In this document: positions 46,130 through 56,399 of the stretch, one piece after another | Layout: the number at the start of each line of letters is the position of its first letter | How positions within the stretch are numbered: position 1 is the stretch's first letter | Assembly: GCA_022495995.1 (NCBI GenBank) | Contig: JAFEMH010000756.1 | Location: forward strand, 310,001 to 374,000 | Direction of reading: 5' to 3' | Length of the DNA stretch: 64,000 bases | DNA from: Adenophora triphylla var. japonica | Taxonomy: Eukaryota; Streptophyta; Magnoliopsida; Asterales; Campanulaceae | Made by a program: the position numbers and the translations under genes | Notes under the pieces: generated by a model | The model's database searches: none | What the model was told of the DNA's origin: nothing | Seen by the model: only the letters and a program-made list of their open reading frames with translations

Positions 46130-47325
46130 ATGACACCTCTGGACAACAGTAGCATGCAAGGGCAATTTTCTCCAGCGAGTCTTCCCTTCCTTCAAACAGC
46201 ACAGCTTCAGAACCTACAGGGGTGGGAAAGCGAAAATATCCTGCTGACACCACAGTTCAGGCATCAAGACACAAGAAAGTCTCCAATCTCGGCAACCTTA
46301 CTGCCAACAAGAAGCATAATCCCCAGAAGGATCAGCCAAAGTTTAACTTTTCAAACTTCAGAGCATGGGCCGGTAAAGGAAAGTCAAAGCCAACCGAGAA
46401 CTCGCACTCAATCAACGTGTTGACAAAGGGAGGCCACTGCCACAAGCAACCTCAAAGCAATCTGGAGGCACCACCAAAACCTATGCCTCTCAAATGTTGG
46501 AGGACCCGATCCTCACTCAGCTCAAGCAGACCCAGACGAACATTCCCCTGTGGTCCCTGCCACATCTTCATACCCTCACAAGCTCAAACTAGAAGAAAGT
46601 TTGGCCCGCACCATGGTCCCCATGGACGCAACTCCGGAAGAAGTAATCTAGATGATCAGCAACATCCACTATGGAAACATCATCACCCTCACATATTTGG
46701 ATCTGCCAAGATTTGGAGCTGACCACAATGAGCCGCTTTGCATCACTGTTCAGACTCCAAAATGAATGTCTTGCCCGCCAAGATGATGGACCTGCTTGAC
46801 ATCAAGCACATAGATTTGAAGCCTTCAGTCCACACAGTCAAGGCCTACGATTCTACTTCCCGCACAGTTCTCGGGGTTGCTACTCTAATCATCTGGTTCG
46901 GCAAGCGGATGATCCCTACCGAATTTCAAGTGCTGGACATTCCTATCACTTTCACAGCCATCCTGGGACGACCTTGGCTGCATCAAATGAACGGGGTGGC
47001 ATCCACCCTTCACCAGTGTATCAAGTTCATGCAAGGCAATGAGCTGACAACAGTCTACGGCGACAGCGTCACCACCGAGGGGACCAGCACCAACGGCATT
47101 CCAGTGCTAGAAATCAAGCATGAATTTGGACTGGGGCTCGGCAAAAGGTTACAAGGCCAACACCAAGTCATTAAAGTCAAGGACCACACTACAGTCCAGA
47201 AGCTCGGTTATATGCCAACACCAGCTGACATCAGGAAAAATAAGAGGCTCGCCAGCACCAAAGCAGTAACCCGCAAAAGGGGAACCTCCTACGACACACC
47301 CAACCTCCAACCCTTACAGCTTTGA
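46130..47325 (+). pseudogene. Tat/Ogre-like protease fragment
   Basis: 46222-46722 encodes a basic linker of the kind preceding protease. 46738-47325 matches the RE4 protease at VHTVKAYDSTSRTVLGV, PTEFQVLDIPITFTAILGRP and WLHQMNGVASTLHQCIKF. The segment where the active-site Asp should be reads SDSKMNVLP in place of the D-N-G-S of RE4, so catalysis is unlikely. After 47325 the frame shifts and continues as a Thr/Glu-rich linker (SRTEGTDSGTDSRTEE) to about 47600. No reverse transcriptase follows. Its place after RE2's 3' region suggests a separate truncated element. Confidence 0.72.
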
Positions 47326-47614
47326 CCTCGCTCGCTACTTCGTCAAAGGAACCAACAGCAGAACTGAGGGAACCGACAGCGGAACCGACAGCAGAACTGA
47401 GGAAACCAATAGTGGAACTGATGAAGATGAGAAAGAAGTCAGCACAGAGACTGCAAAAAAAAGTTGGAAAAGATGGCACAGAACCTCAAATGTTTCAAAG
47501 GACTTGAGCCCAACCCAACAAGGGGAGCATTCCTCGACGTCACTGCAATACATGGACCCGTCACCACCACCGTTCAGCATAAATACCCGTTCGAAAGGAT
47601 ACCCGACCTCGTTG
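47326..47614 (+). other. Post-protease linker remnant
   Basis: In one frame it encodes a repeat of GT(D/N)SRTEE type. In the DNA it is a short tandem of about 18-24 bp with GAACTGAGG and GAACCGACAGC (47345-47430). No recognised domain. Confidence 0.45.
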
Positions 47615-48640
47615 GGTCTATCCCGTCATCTCCCTGCGAGATCATTCCCCCGAGATTTTGCATCTCGTTATCTCCTCGTGAGATCTTTCCGATTATCTCC
47701 CCGTGAGATTCCTTTCCGAGATTCTGTATCTCGCTATCTCCTCATGAGACTCCCTTCCAAGATTCTGCATCTCGCTATCTCCCCATGAGATTCCTTCCGA
47801 GATTCTGCATCTCGCTATCTCTCCGTGAGATTCCTTTCCGAGATTCTGCATCTCGCTATCTCCCCGTGAGACTCCTTTCTGAGATTCTGCATCTCGCTAT
47901 CTCCCCGTGAGACTCCTTTTCGAGATTGTGCATCTCGCTATCTCCCCGTGAGACTCCTTTCCGAGATTCTGCATCTCACTATCTTTCCGTGAGATTCCTT
48001 TCCGAGATTCTGCATCTCGCTATCTCCCCGTGAGATTCCTTTTCGAGATTCTGCATCTCACTATTTCCCCGTGAGACTCCTTTCCGAGATTCTACATCTC
48101 GCTATCTCCCCGTGAGACTCCTTTCCGAGATTCTGCATCTCGCTATCTCCCCGTGAGATTCCTTTCCGAGATTCTGCATCTCGCTATCTCCCCGTGAGAC
48201 TCCTTTCCGAGATTCTGCGTCTCGAAATCTCCCCGTGAGACTCCTTTTCGAGATTCTACATCTCGATATCTCCCCGTGAGATTCCTTCCCGAGATTTCGC
48301 ATCTCGCTATCTCCCTGTGAGATTCCTTTCCGAGATTCTGCAACTCGCTATCTCCCCGTGGGATTCCTTTCCGAGATTCTACATCTCGCTATCTCCTCAT
48401 GAGATTCCTTCTCGAGATTCTACATCTCGCTATCTCCCCATGAGATTCCTTCTCGAGATTTCGCATCTCGCTATCTCCCCGTGAGACTCCTCTCTGAGAT
48501 TCTGCATCTTGCTATCTCCCCGTGAGATTCCTTCCGATATCCTGCATCTCGCTATCTCCCCGTGAGATTCCTTTCCGAGATTTTGCATCTCGCTATCTCC
48601 CTGTGAGATTCCTTTACGAGACTCTGCGTCTATGTAAATT
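47615..48640. repeat. 41-bp tandem array with two dyads per monomer
   Basis: About 25 copies of a 41-bp monomer containing GAGATTCTGCATCTC and ATCTCCCCGTGAGAT. Each of these is a 5-bp dyad (GAGAT/ATCTC) around a 5-base centre, TCTGC or CCCGT. Copies are well conserved. The minus-strand ORFs (48102-48343 and 48430-48738) are repetition. It may belong to the RE4 LTR, but the LTR's left end cannot be fixed because its partner is outside the window. Confidence 0.92.
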
Positions 48641-48859
48641 CTCCAATCTGGATCACCCTCTTCCGAGTTCCCGGGAAACACCGCTGACTCACTCAAATGC
48701 AGTCTCGAACACCCGGAACTCTCCAAAAAACCCTCCAAACCCTTTAAAAACCCTCAAAGGCCCAAAAAACCACCAAACAAACTAAGGGGGGACCTTTCTG
48801 GGACAAACAAACACAAAAGGACTTTTGGGGAATTCTGCAAAATTTGGGAAAAGCATGGA

Positions 48860-49011
48860 AGTCCGTACGGACCTCTTTGCATGCCATAAAGGCCCGTACA
48901 GACCTTCTTGCTACCTAATCTCATGATTACTGAATCCCCTTAAAGTCCACGAGATTCCCCTAAATCCGGGAAAACCAAAATTTTGATTTAGCATGGAGGT
49001 CCGTACGGACC
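48860..49011 (+). promoter_or_regulatory. Palindromic promoter sites of the RE4 LTR
   Basis: Sites: 48860-48873 (AGTCCGTACGGACC), 48891-48904 (GGCCCGTACAGACC) and 48998-49011 (GGTCCGTACGGACC, perfect 14-bp palindrome). The first two are 31 bp apart start to start. The third ends 21 bp before the TATA box. The same pair with the same 31-bp spacing occurs at 60101-60145 and 63600-63644. Confidence 0.72.
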
Positions 49012-49032
49012 TTCTTGCACGAAAATTTTGAC

Positions 49033-49040
49033 TATAAATA
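49033..49040 (+). promoter_or_regulatory. TATA box of the RE4 LTR
   Basis: TATAAATA followed about 25-40 bp later by a C/T-rich stretch (CCTCCCTCTTCTACTCTCTCC). Confidence 0.6.
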
Positions 49041-50026
49041 GAGGGCTCCCCCTCCCTCATTTCAGACACCTCCCTCTTCTACTCTCTCCCTAGGCCTTCT
49101 GGCTTCCCTCTAAGTCCTTCTGAGGCACTCCCGGCCCCTTTCGGTTCCTCCCGAGGCCTTCCGAGCCCCCTTGTGGTGCTCCGAAGCCTTTCCGAGCGCT
49201 CCCGAGACGCTCCCGCGCCCCCCCGAGGCACTCTTGAGGTACTCTGAGGCCTCTCGTGGTAATCCGAGGCCTTGCCTGGTCTTTCCCGAGGCGTCCCGGC
49301 TCTTTTCGAGTCAAACCGGCAACTCGGACGCACGCCGGAACTCTGCCCGAACGCAACCGACGATCCCGACGCACGCCGAACCTCTGCCCAAATCCAACCG
49401 ACGATCCCTGCGATCCCAACGCACGCCGAAACTCTGCCCGAGTGCACACCCGACAATCCCAACGCACGCCGAAGCTCTGTCCGCAGACAACCGGCACATC
49501 CGGAAGCAATCCCGCTCCGCCCCAGAACACTATCCATCCTCAAACACTATTCCCCCGCGGAAGACAGACACGAACCAACATTGGTAAGGCTTTCTTCCCA
49601 CACTATTTCAATACATTTCAATAAGCAGTGTTCAATGTAGACATCCGACACAGCATGCATTTTTAAAAGCACACACAAACACACACAACATTTAAAGAAA
49701 GAAGGGGTACCGAAAGACTTGTTTTTTAACGAGGCGACTCGGGTGAGCTCTAATATTCTAATATTCTCTTTCCGAGGAGTAACCTGACCTCCGAACTCAA
49801 AAATCTCATCACACAAAAAAAAACAGTTTATTATTTATTTTTAAACTGATGCCTTTTCTCAATGTTTTGGGCTTAATCAAAACGGCGTGGCGACTCTACA
49901 AAGCAAAACACAGCGAGACACTTCCAATGCGAACACAAAAACGCAGACGGAAAACGCGAACGCAATTCGAAAACGCCAGATGCCGGGGCGCGACCGCGCT
50001 GCCTCTCGGATCCGGGCAATTTCAGT

Positions 50027-50044
50027 TGGCGACTCCACTAGGGA
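50027..50044 (+). other. RE4 primer-binding site
   Basis: TGGCGACTCCACTAGGGA, two bases after the LTR end. It differs from RE1's at a few positions near the 3' half. Confidence 0.72.
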
Positions 50045-51207
50045 ATATTTTGTTTTAAAAAACTTTTAAACAAAACAAAAGATTTTTAAAACGATGATGA
50101 AGGTCAAACTTTCATTTTACCCCTTTCTTTAACTGTTGTGTGTGTGTGCATATGCTTTACTTTTTTATTTTACAAAAAAATAAAAATACAAAAAAATGCA
50201 TCAATATACATCTGTGCCATACATTTAAAATTCTTCAAAAAAATTATATTTTACTCAAAAAAAGAATTTTAGAGAACGCACACTACTCGCACTGCTGCCT
50301 CGGTACACCGCACGCTACTCGCATTGTTGCCTCGATACACCGCACGCTACTCGCACTGATGCCTCAGTACACCGCACGCTACGCGCACTACTGCCTCGGA
50401 TACACTGCACACTACAACCCTTAACCCGGGGTGGTCTTAGTTGCAGTTCGTTTGGCCTTCCTACGCCTCTCGGACGCGCACGGGATCATCCCAAACATCC
50501 CATCCTAGTCAAGCGTCAACCCTGCACGTTTGAGTCTTGAGTCACACTCTGTCCAGACTCGGTTGGTTTTTACCCAATCCGTGTCATACAAGCCTGGATA
50601 CATATACCATGCCGGCCATTTTCTGAGTCGAAGCTCAGAACTCAAGATCCCTTGCGCAAGCAAAGCGATGAAAGGTCATGCTAAAATCTTGACCCGATCT
50701 TGATTTTCCGAAGCTACACCCAGACGATGTTCCGTCCCGAAAATACATCCATGCCCACATGACACCATGTCATCAAGCCTTTAATACGTCAGCCATGACG
50801 ATATGACCCAGTAAACGCCTAACGTCACAGATCCCTTGCGAAAGCAAGGTAAAGAGAGGTCATGCCGAACTCTTGACCCGATCTTGACTCAGGTGTCGAC
50901 TCGGCTCACTATTCACATGGCTAACGCATTAAAACGAACATGACAGGCTCGGTCCTTAGGTTCAATTTTTTCTTTTAGGCCGATGGAAACCGCTTGCCCT
51001 ATAGGACCCTCGCCCGGGGCTGTCCACCCCGGGATATCGAAATACAGGTGCAAAACGAGGGGCTTATAGCGGCACAGATGGTCTCCACTGACCCAGGATC
51101 TAGCATAGTTGCGAAAAAGAAGAGCAATCTTTTCCAACCTACCTAGGATTCTGAGAAAACACCGTTTTAAGTAAACTAAAACAAAAAAAAGGAGAAACGG
51201 AAACCGC
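50045..51207 (+). other. RE4 untranslated leader
   Basis: Non-coding. It has four tandem units of about 32 bp at 50278-50415 (CACCGCACGCTAC and TGCCTCGGTA). Two similar segments with CCCTTGCG-AAGCAA and AGGTCATGC occur at 50650-50680 and 50830-50865. The conserved pre-gag block is at 50985-51180. Confidence 0.7.
51013..51033 (+). promoter_or_regulatory. Leader stem-loop (RE4 copy)
   Basis: Perfect 7-bp stem CCCGGGG (51013-51019) with CCCCGGG (51027-51033), loop CTGTCCA. It lies 175 bp before the gag ATG. Confidence 0.6.
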
Positions 51208-52845
51208 ATGTCACGTGAGCTTTCCCCCCTTTTTATCCCGAAAGGCCTTCCCGTGTCTAAACCTTACCCGTCACCTCCTCCAGCGAACCGAGAGTGGTTG
51301 AGAATACCCGGGAGCCGCCTTTTCAGTATTGACGTTACAAGGTCCGACAGCCCTTCCAGTTCAGTGGTCCGCACCATCCGCTACTCCCCCATGACAGGAT
51401 CAACAGATAATAGTGAGGGAAACGGAACCCCGCCACTAAGAAACCTTCAGACAATCCACCTCCATCTTCAGTATCACGCCCTCAATTTCAACAACCCAGG
51501 GTACGGGATGGTATACACTCAACTGCCTCCCCAAGACTCCCGAATGGAGATCCCATCAGCCAATCCACCTCCATCTTCGGTATCCATCCCCAAAAACGAC
51601 AATTCGCCTCAACCTACTGATCCCCACATGGCTTGGTTGATCGAGCAAATGAAGGACATGCAAGGCAAACTAGCCATTTCTCAGAAGGACTCCCTCATAC
51701 ACACTGATCTAAACAAGGTGGTCCCGCTTCCTCCAAAATTCAGGATGCCGGAAATGGAAAAGTTCGATGAGACAGAATGCCCAAAAACCCACATCGACAC
51801 ATATGTATTGGGTATGAGAGCAAAAGGGGCAACCCCTCAACAAATGGCGGATCACTTCCAGCATTCTCTCAAATCCACAGCGCTAAGGTGGTTCCTCAAC
51901 GTAAAGGCAGAAAACTGCTCCATGTGGGACCAAATCAGCGAGATCTTCCTGGAGAATTACCGCGCCAACCTTGAGTGGGAGACAAACCGCCATGATTTGC
52001 AGGCCACCGAACAAAAGGACGACAAGCCTGTGGGTGAGTTCTACAAAAGATGGAACTGGAAGCTAAGCGAGATAATGGATCCGCTTTCCAAAGAAGAGCA
52101 AATGGACATCTTCCATTCCTGCCTCAATCCTTCTCTGAGGACCTTGATCAGCCATCACTTCTATCCAGATCTCCGTGCCATGGTCAACGCTGGAACCAAG
52201 TTCGAAAAGACCCTGAGCCTTCAAAAGACAACAGCAACCCCTGCTTCGTCTTACCGCTATCGAACAAACCTGTCAAATCCATCACCTGTCCCGAACAAAG
52301 GAAAGGAAGCAGCCGGAACAGTGCACTACATCCAAAATGGATCTCAAGTAAACCGTGATCAAGCACCCCCAAGGAACAACAATCCCCCTCGCTTCCCACA
52401 GTTCCAGCATTTCGACAACCTCGAAATGCCTCTGGGCCAAGTATTCGAGGCATTGGTAAAGCGAAATCTCCTCAAACCTCTCGAGAATTTCCAACCAAAG
52501 ACTCTCAAGCCCAACATGGATATGAGCAAGCACTGCGCCTTCCACAACTACCCCGGTCACACCACCGACAATTGCTTCGTGCTAAAGCAAGTGGTCCAAG
52601 GGCTAATCAAAGAGGGAAAGTTGGAACGCCCCCGTGGCCCCAACACCATTGGAAATCCATTCCCCCGAAATGAAAAGGTGAACATGATAGCCTTTGACGA
52701 AATTCCAAGCGAGAATAAGCCTCCTGCAGTCTTCGAAATCGTCAACATGCTATCTCGCTACGACTGGGAACGTGAAACCAGAGTCAAATGGTCCCATGAC
52801 CGGGAATCTAGACAGGAACGCCCAAGGGCAAGTGTCTCCATATGA
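51208..52845 (+). CDS. RE4 Gag polyprotein
   Basis: 545 residues, intact, ATG at 51208. It forms the virus-like particle of the element. Order: Pro/Ser-rich N-terminus with ANREW (26-30), a linker with repeated NPPPSSVSIP-type text (about 118-128), the Retrotrans_gag domain at about 185-325 (ECPKTHIDTYVLGMRAKG, STALRWFLNVKAE, YRANLEWETNRHD, VGEFYKRWNWKLSEI), a Ser/Asn/Pro linker, then MPLGQVFEALVKRNLLKPLE (407-426). A knuckle-like C443-x2-H446-x4-H451-x4-C456 follows, then GLIKEGKLERPRGPNTIGNP. This layout is typical of Tat/Ogre Gag. It is the only intact gag in the window. It shares its frame with the protease, separated by the single TGA at 52843. Confidence 0.9.
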   Translation: MSRELSPLFIPKGLPVSKPYPSPPPANREWLRIPGSRLFSIDVTRSDSPSSSVVRTIRYSPMTGSTDNSEGNGTPPLRNLQTIHLHLQYHALNFNNPGYGMVYTQLPPQDSRMEIPSANPPPSSVSIPKNDNSPQPTDPHMAWLIEQMKDMQGKLAISQKDSLIHTDLNKVVPLPPKFRMPEMEKFDETECPKTHIDTYVLGMRAKGATPQQMADHFQHSLKSTALRWFLNVKAENCSMWDQISEIFLENYRANLEWETNRHDLQATEQKDDKPVGEFYKRWNWKLSEIMDPLSKEEQMDIFHSCLNPSLRTLISHHFYPDLRAMVNAGTKFEKTLSLQKTTATPASSYRYRTNLSNPSPVPNKGKEAAGTVHYIQNGSQVNRDQAPPRNNNPPRFPQFQHFDNLEMPLGQVFEALVKRNLLKPLENFQPKTLKPNMDMSKHCAFHNYPGHTTDNCFVLKQVVQGLIKEGKLERPRGPNTIGNPFPRNEKVNMIAFDEIPSENKPPAVFEIVNMLSRYDWERETRVKWSHDRESRQERPRASVSI

Positions 52846-52950
52846 TCTCTGCCACGATCAAGACACACCAACGGCTGGATCGAACGCTCCTCGGAGGAGA
52901 CTAAATCAAACGGCAGCACCGAAAGCGGTCTAGCCTTTACGGACGAAGAC

Positions 52951-53553
52951 TTGCCGATATGTGAAAATAGACATAACGAGGCTCTCCTCATCCTCATAAA
53001 GATAGAGATGTTCTACCTTCTGAACGTCTTAATTGATAACGGCTCCGCAGTCAACATCATTGCTTTGAGCACACTGAAACGCCTCCACGTCGACTGCTCC
53101 CTGATGAGACCTTCGCCCCGGATAATCCGAGCTTACGACTCCACTCCATGCCCTGTCATAGGAGTCATCAATCTGAGGATCCAATTCGACGCACAATTGG
53201 AGTCGGTGGAATTCCAAGTGGTGGACATCAAGCCAACCTTCTCCGCCCTATTGGGACGACCTTGGATACATCAGAAGAAAGCGGTATCATCTACTCTTCA
53301 CCAATGCGTGAAATTCATCAACGCCAAGGGAATCCTCGAGGTAATCCGCGGAAGCAGCACAATGGCAAGCGCTTGGCCAGCAAGCTATGACCCAGAAGAG
53401 GGTCCCGACATGAGCGAATACTCCTCTGCAGGCGAGACTCCAGCCCTGTCACGCTACAATGTGGATCCCTACATCCACGCTCTAAGCCGCGATGAGCTAG
53501 AAATCGAAGAACTCATGGGTCAAGATGACAACTCCGACCTATGCGACTGCTAA
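52951..53553 (+). CDS. RE4 aspartic protease region
   Basis: Same frame as gag; the intervening codons (52846-52950) are open, so gag and protease are one frame interrupted by TGA at 52843-52845. The active-site motif is VLIDNGSAVN (Asp at residue 29 of this ORF). The flap and C-terminal parts follow: IIRAYDSTPCPVIGVINLRI, VEFQVVDIKPTFSALLGRPW and STLHQCVKFI. D-N-G-S in place of D-T/S-G is usual in this lineage. The reading frame ends at TAA 53551, after an acidic tail. It would be made either by readthrough or from a spliced transcript; neither can be shown from sequence. Confidence 0.8.
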   Translation: MPICENRHNEALLILIKIEMFYLLNVLIDNGSAVNIIALSTLKRLHVDCSLMRPSPRIIRAYDSTPCPVIGVINLRIQFDAQLESVEFQVVDIKPTFSALLGRPWIHQKKAVSSTLHQCVKFINAKGILEVIRGSSTMASAWPASYDPEEGPDMSEYSSAGETPALSRYNVDPYIHALSRDELEIEELMGQDDNSDLCDC

Positions 53554-54243
53554 GAATGCTTGAAAGAGGATCAAGAGATGGATTCCCAGATGGAGATTGA
53601 CCGAGGATAGACCCATACTTCGCCGAAAACCCTCTTGAAAACTGGCTCATCACCAACCCGCTGGTACAGGACAACCCTCCGGCCGACACTCTCGGATCTC
53701 ACGGGGATAGCCCCCACAGCATAGTCCAATTCAACATCCCGGTGTCTGACCTAGACGAACATTGGCGCAACCTCCTCCAAAGCCTAATCAGAGAAGGCGA
53801 AATAGCCTACCCCCTCGAGTCGGACATCGTGAATGTCGTCCAAGCAAATATCCCAGATAAGGAGGCAGATTCTATGAAAATGATCAACATCAGCAAGAAT
53901 CAACTCCGAATCAGCGAATGCTTTGCCCTCCTGGAAGTAGCTCTCAGCGACTTCTATCATCAAGGTCCCCCAAGGTCCGGCAGCCACACTAATGGAGGGA
54001 CATCATCAGGGGAGCAACCAAAAACCTCCGCGATCTGGTTTGAAGTCGAACCACAGGCAAGCTATCCTCCGGGATCCCCCTCAACTGAAGAATGGCCACC
54101 AAAGCCATTGCCACCCTCTCTTGGCCTGCAGCCTGCAAAGAGTAATGAAGCCTGGTCCAATCCCTCGTCACCTAGAGTCTAGCTTCGAGTCATGTTGTCT
54201 AGGAATTCACGTCTTTTGAGTCATCTGACGGCTTTACGCCCAC
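53554..54243 (+). pseudogene. Post-protease pol linker of RE4
   Basis: An ORF at 53742-54182 with VSDLDEHWRNLLQSLIREGE and a Pro/Ser-rich tail. It has no reverse-transcriptase motif (no YxDD-type site and no LPQG block). In related elements this region lies between protease and reverse transcriptase. Here the transcriptase itself is absent. Confidence 0.5.
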
Positions 54244-54248
54244 AGATT
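54244..54248. repeat. Solo-LTR target-site duplication, left copy (AGATT)
   Basis: AGATT is repeated at 56103-56107 directly after the LTR. Confidence 0.88.
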
Positions 54249-56102
54249 TGTGATGTACCCGATTTTTTGAAATCAAACGGAGTCGCCACGCCATTTTTGT
54301 TTTAAGGGCCAAAACTTTGAAAAATGCCCGAGATCAGAGATTCGAGTTCGGAGGTCACGTTACACGCCGGGAAGAACGTTAGTGTTCACCCGGAATGCCT
54401 CGTAAAACGAGTCTTCCAAGCTTAAAAACCATTTGTTTGTGTGTGTGCGTGTGTGTGTGCTACTTTGGCCAAAATAAGTTCAAACTGAGGAAACCAAAAT
54501 TTGTGAATTCTTTATAAGACTTTAAACAAATCCCATGATTTTTGGTGTGATTTTTGGGTTGAGTTTTGGAACTCAAAATATTTTTTGAAGTTGAAAACCA
54601 ATTCTGCCAGAATGAAAAAGGCAGTGGACACTTGATTTTGAAATGGATTTAAGGGCTTTAAAACTTCATAATCTGGGGAAACTCAGAGAATGAAAATTGT
54701 TCAAAACACCTTAAATAAGGTTTTTATAAAAGAAATTTCTATTTTGGAGATGATTTGAGGGACCAAAACCTTCTTGAAATCTCATATGTGAAATCTGGGT
54801 TTCCAGAGACTGATGAACTGACCTTTGGAAAATAATTTGAAAAAGGGAGTTATACTCACGAAAGAAATAAAGTAAAAATATTTCTGGAATGCTACGGATG
54901 TTGGATACAAAAAGTATTTTGTAGTCAACACTCAATTCCAAGTTCTTCTGTGTCCAAAAAATTAGACCATGGACAGAGGTCTTAGAACAATGCTACTGGA
55001 CAGCAAGATGTTCTTGAGGGAAAATGTGATTTTTTGGGGGATTTGCATCTATGTTCACCCCATTTTCATCCCTAGACTTGATTCCACTACTTTTTGTTAA
55101 GTGGTTATCATATTCAAGTCATCCTTGGGGAATTTATGAGGTTTAAACATGTCCTTTGCAAAGGAAAAGGGGATATTTTGTAGAGATGAAATTAAAGAGA
55201 AAAATTAACTAGAGATTTAAAATATGGACCATTTGAGATGGTCATTCATGAAGATGAACTTCAAGATGACCATCTTAGGTCAAGACTTAAGTTAAACTAG
55301 ACATAAAGTAAATGAAAGTAAGAAGAACAAGATGAACAAGAAGTTAAAAGGGAGTTTTAGGGTTTAAAGAAGGAGGGCTTTACCAATGGTGACACCCTAT
55401 CTTCCTAGGCTTGGAATTTGACTTGAGGAGTATCAAGATTTGGTGTTTGACTTGAGGAGTATCAAGATTTGGTGTTTGGATTTGTGTTTGAGTGGATTCG
55501 AGGCTTGAATGTGTTTAGGGTTTGATGATAGAGTTGGTCAAAGAGAAAACAAGTAGATAACACTTAAGTCCTCTATGTTTTCTCTCTAATCCTCCTCTTT
55601 GGTGGTGGTTTAAGCTTGAGCTTGTGTGTATTTAAGAATGATTTGAGAGTGTTTGGAGTGAAATTGGGAAAGATTCAAGAGAAAATGGTGGCAATCTAAG
55701 GATTCCCACTGTTTTCTCCCTATTTTTCGCCAAGGTGCAGCTTCTGTGAGCAAATTGTGTTGTGTAAACTGAGAGAGGAGGGTTCAATTTATAGGCCACT
55801 GTGAGCTTCATTTTGATCCACGCGGACTGGATCGACGCGTGCCCTGGTGCATTAAATTCTGCTCCAGGCTTTGGACAGGAAGAATATTATTCAAAAATTC
55901 CAGCAGTTTGTGTTTTTCAGCTTGCTTAATTCGGGTTTTTTCAATTTCTTTTGCTTTTTGAGATTCCTTTCTTTGTTTATCTTCAAATAGAAATGCCTAC
56001 TTTACTCTTGCTTTGTTAGAAAGGTTAGGAATTGTTAGAAATGTTAGGGCTTTCGTTAATTTTCTAACGAAAAAGCTACCAACTCAAATTGGAGCACTTA
56101 CA
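54249..56102 (-). mobile_element. Solo LTR of the RE1/RE3 family
   Basis: An 1854-bp LTR whose minus strand starts TGTAAGTGCTCC and ends TACATCACA, flanked by AGATT. No interior sequence adjoins it, so it is the product of LTR-LTR recombination. It is more diverged than RE3's LTRs and about 155 bp longer: an extra block at roughly 55485-55640 (with GAGAAAACAAGTAGATAACA) partly repeats the neighbouring GTTTTCTC and TTTGGAGTG sequence. It interrupts RE4 between protease and integrase. Confidence 0.9.
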
Positions 56103-56107
56103 AGATT
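56103..56107. repeat. Solo-LTR target-site duplication, right copy (AGATT)
   Basis: Matches 54244-54248. Confidence 0.88.
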
Positions 56108-56399
56108 GTGAGTCCATGATCAACAATGTATCTTCTATACGCTTTCAATAAAAGGTCCGACCTTTCTAAAAATCCTTTCATTGCATCTTTAACGAATGAT
56201 GAGTTAACTAATCAAAACAGTTAATAACAATTCATCTAACAAAGAAGCAGACACATTAATTGAACGAATGCATTAAACAAACATTTAAGCATGTTATCAA
56301 ACGAGAGAAAAACCGGGCCCAAGCTGCCAAGAAAGATTTTAATAAAAGTGAACTTGGAGAAATACTGAAGAGCCAAAGAGACGCTAGTCGGTGGCCACC
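56108..56399 (+). other. Segment between the solo LTR and integrase
   Basis: About 290 bp with one short ORF (56260-56463) of basic composition. No reverse-transcriptase or RNase H motif. It probably marks the deletion junction that removed those domains. Confidence 0.45.

Larger units (their letters stand above)
48641..50024 (+). repeat. RE4 5' LTR, right part
   Basis: Contains three palindromic GTCCGTACGGAC-type sites (48860-49011), TATAAATA at 49033-49040, a GC-rich leader with imperfect CCGAGGC repeats (49090-49320), a tandem of about four units with GACGCACGCCGAA and CTCTGCCC (49325-49495), a CA-rich stretch at 49670-49690, the conserved U5 block (49695-49810), and the end GGGCAATTTCA at 50014-50024. 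Confidence 0.7.

Noticed and set aside
48102..48738. Minus-strand ORFs with NLGKESHGEIARCRIS repeats
   Set aside because: They are a translation of the 41-bp array.
49079..49624. Arg/Gly-rich overlapping ORFs on both strands
   Set aside because: GC-rich repeated leader of the RE4 LTR, open by composition. No domain.
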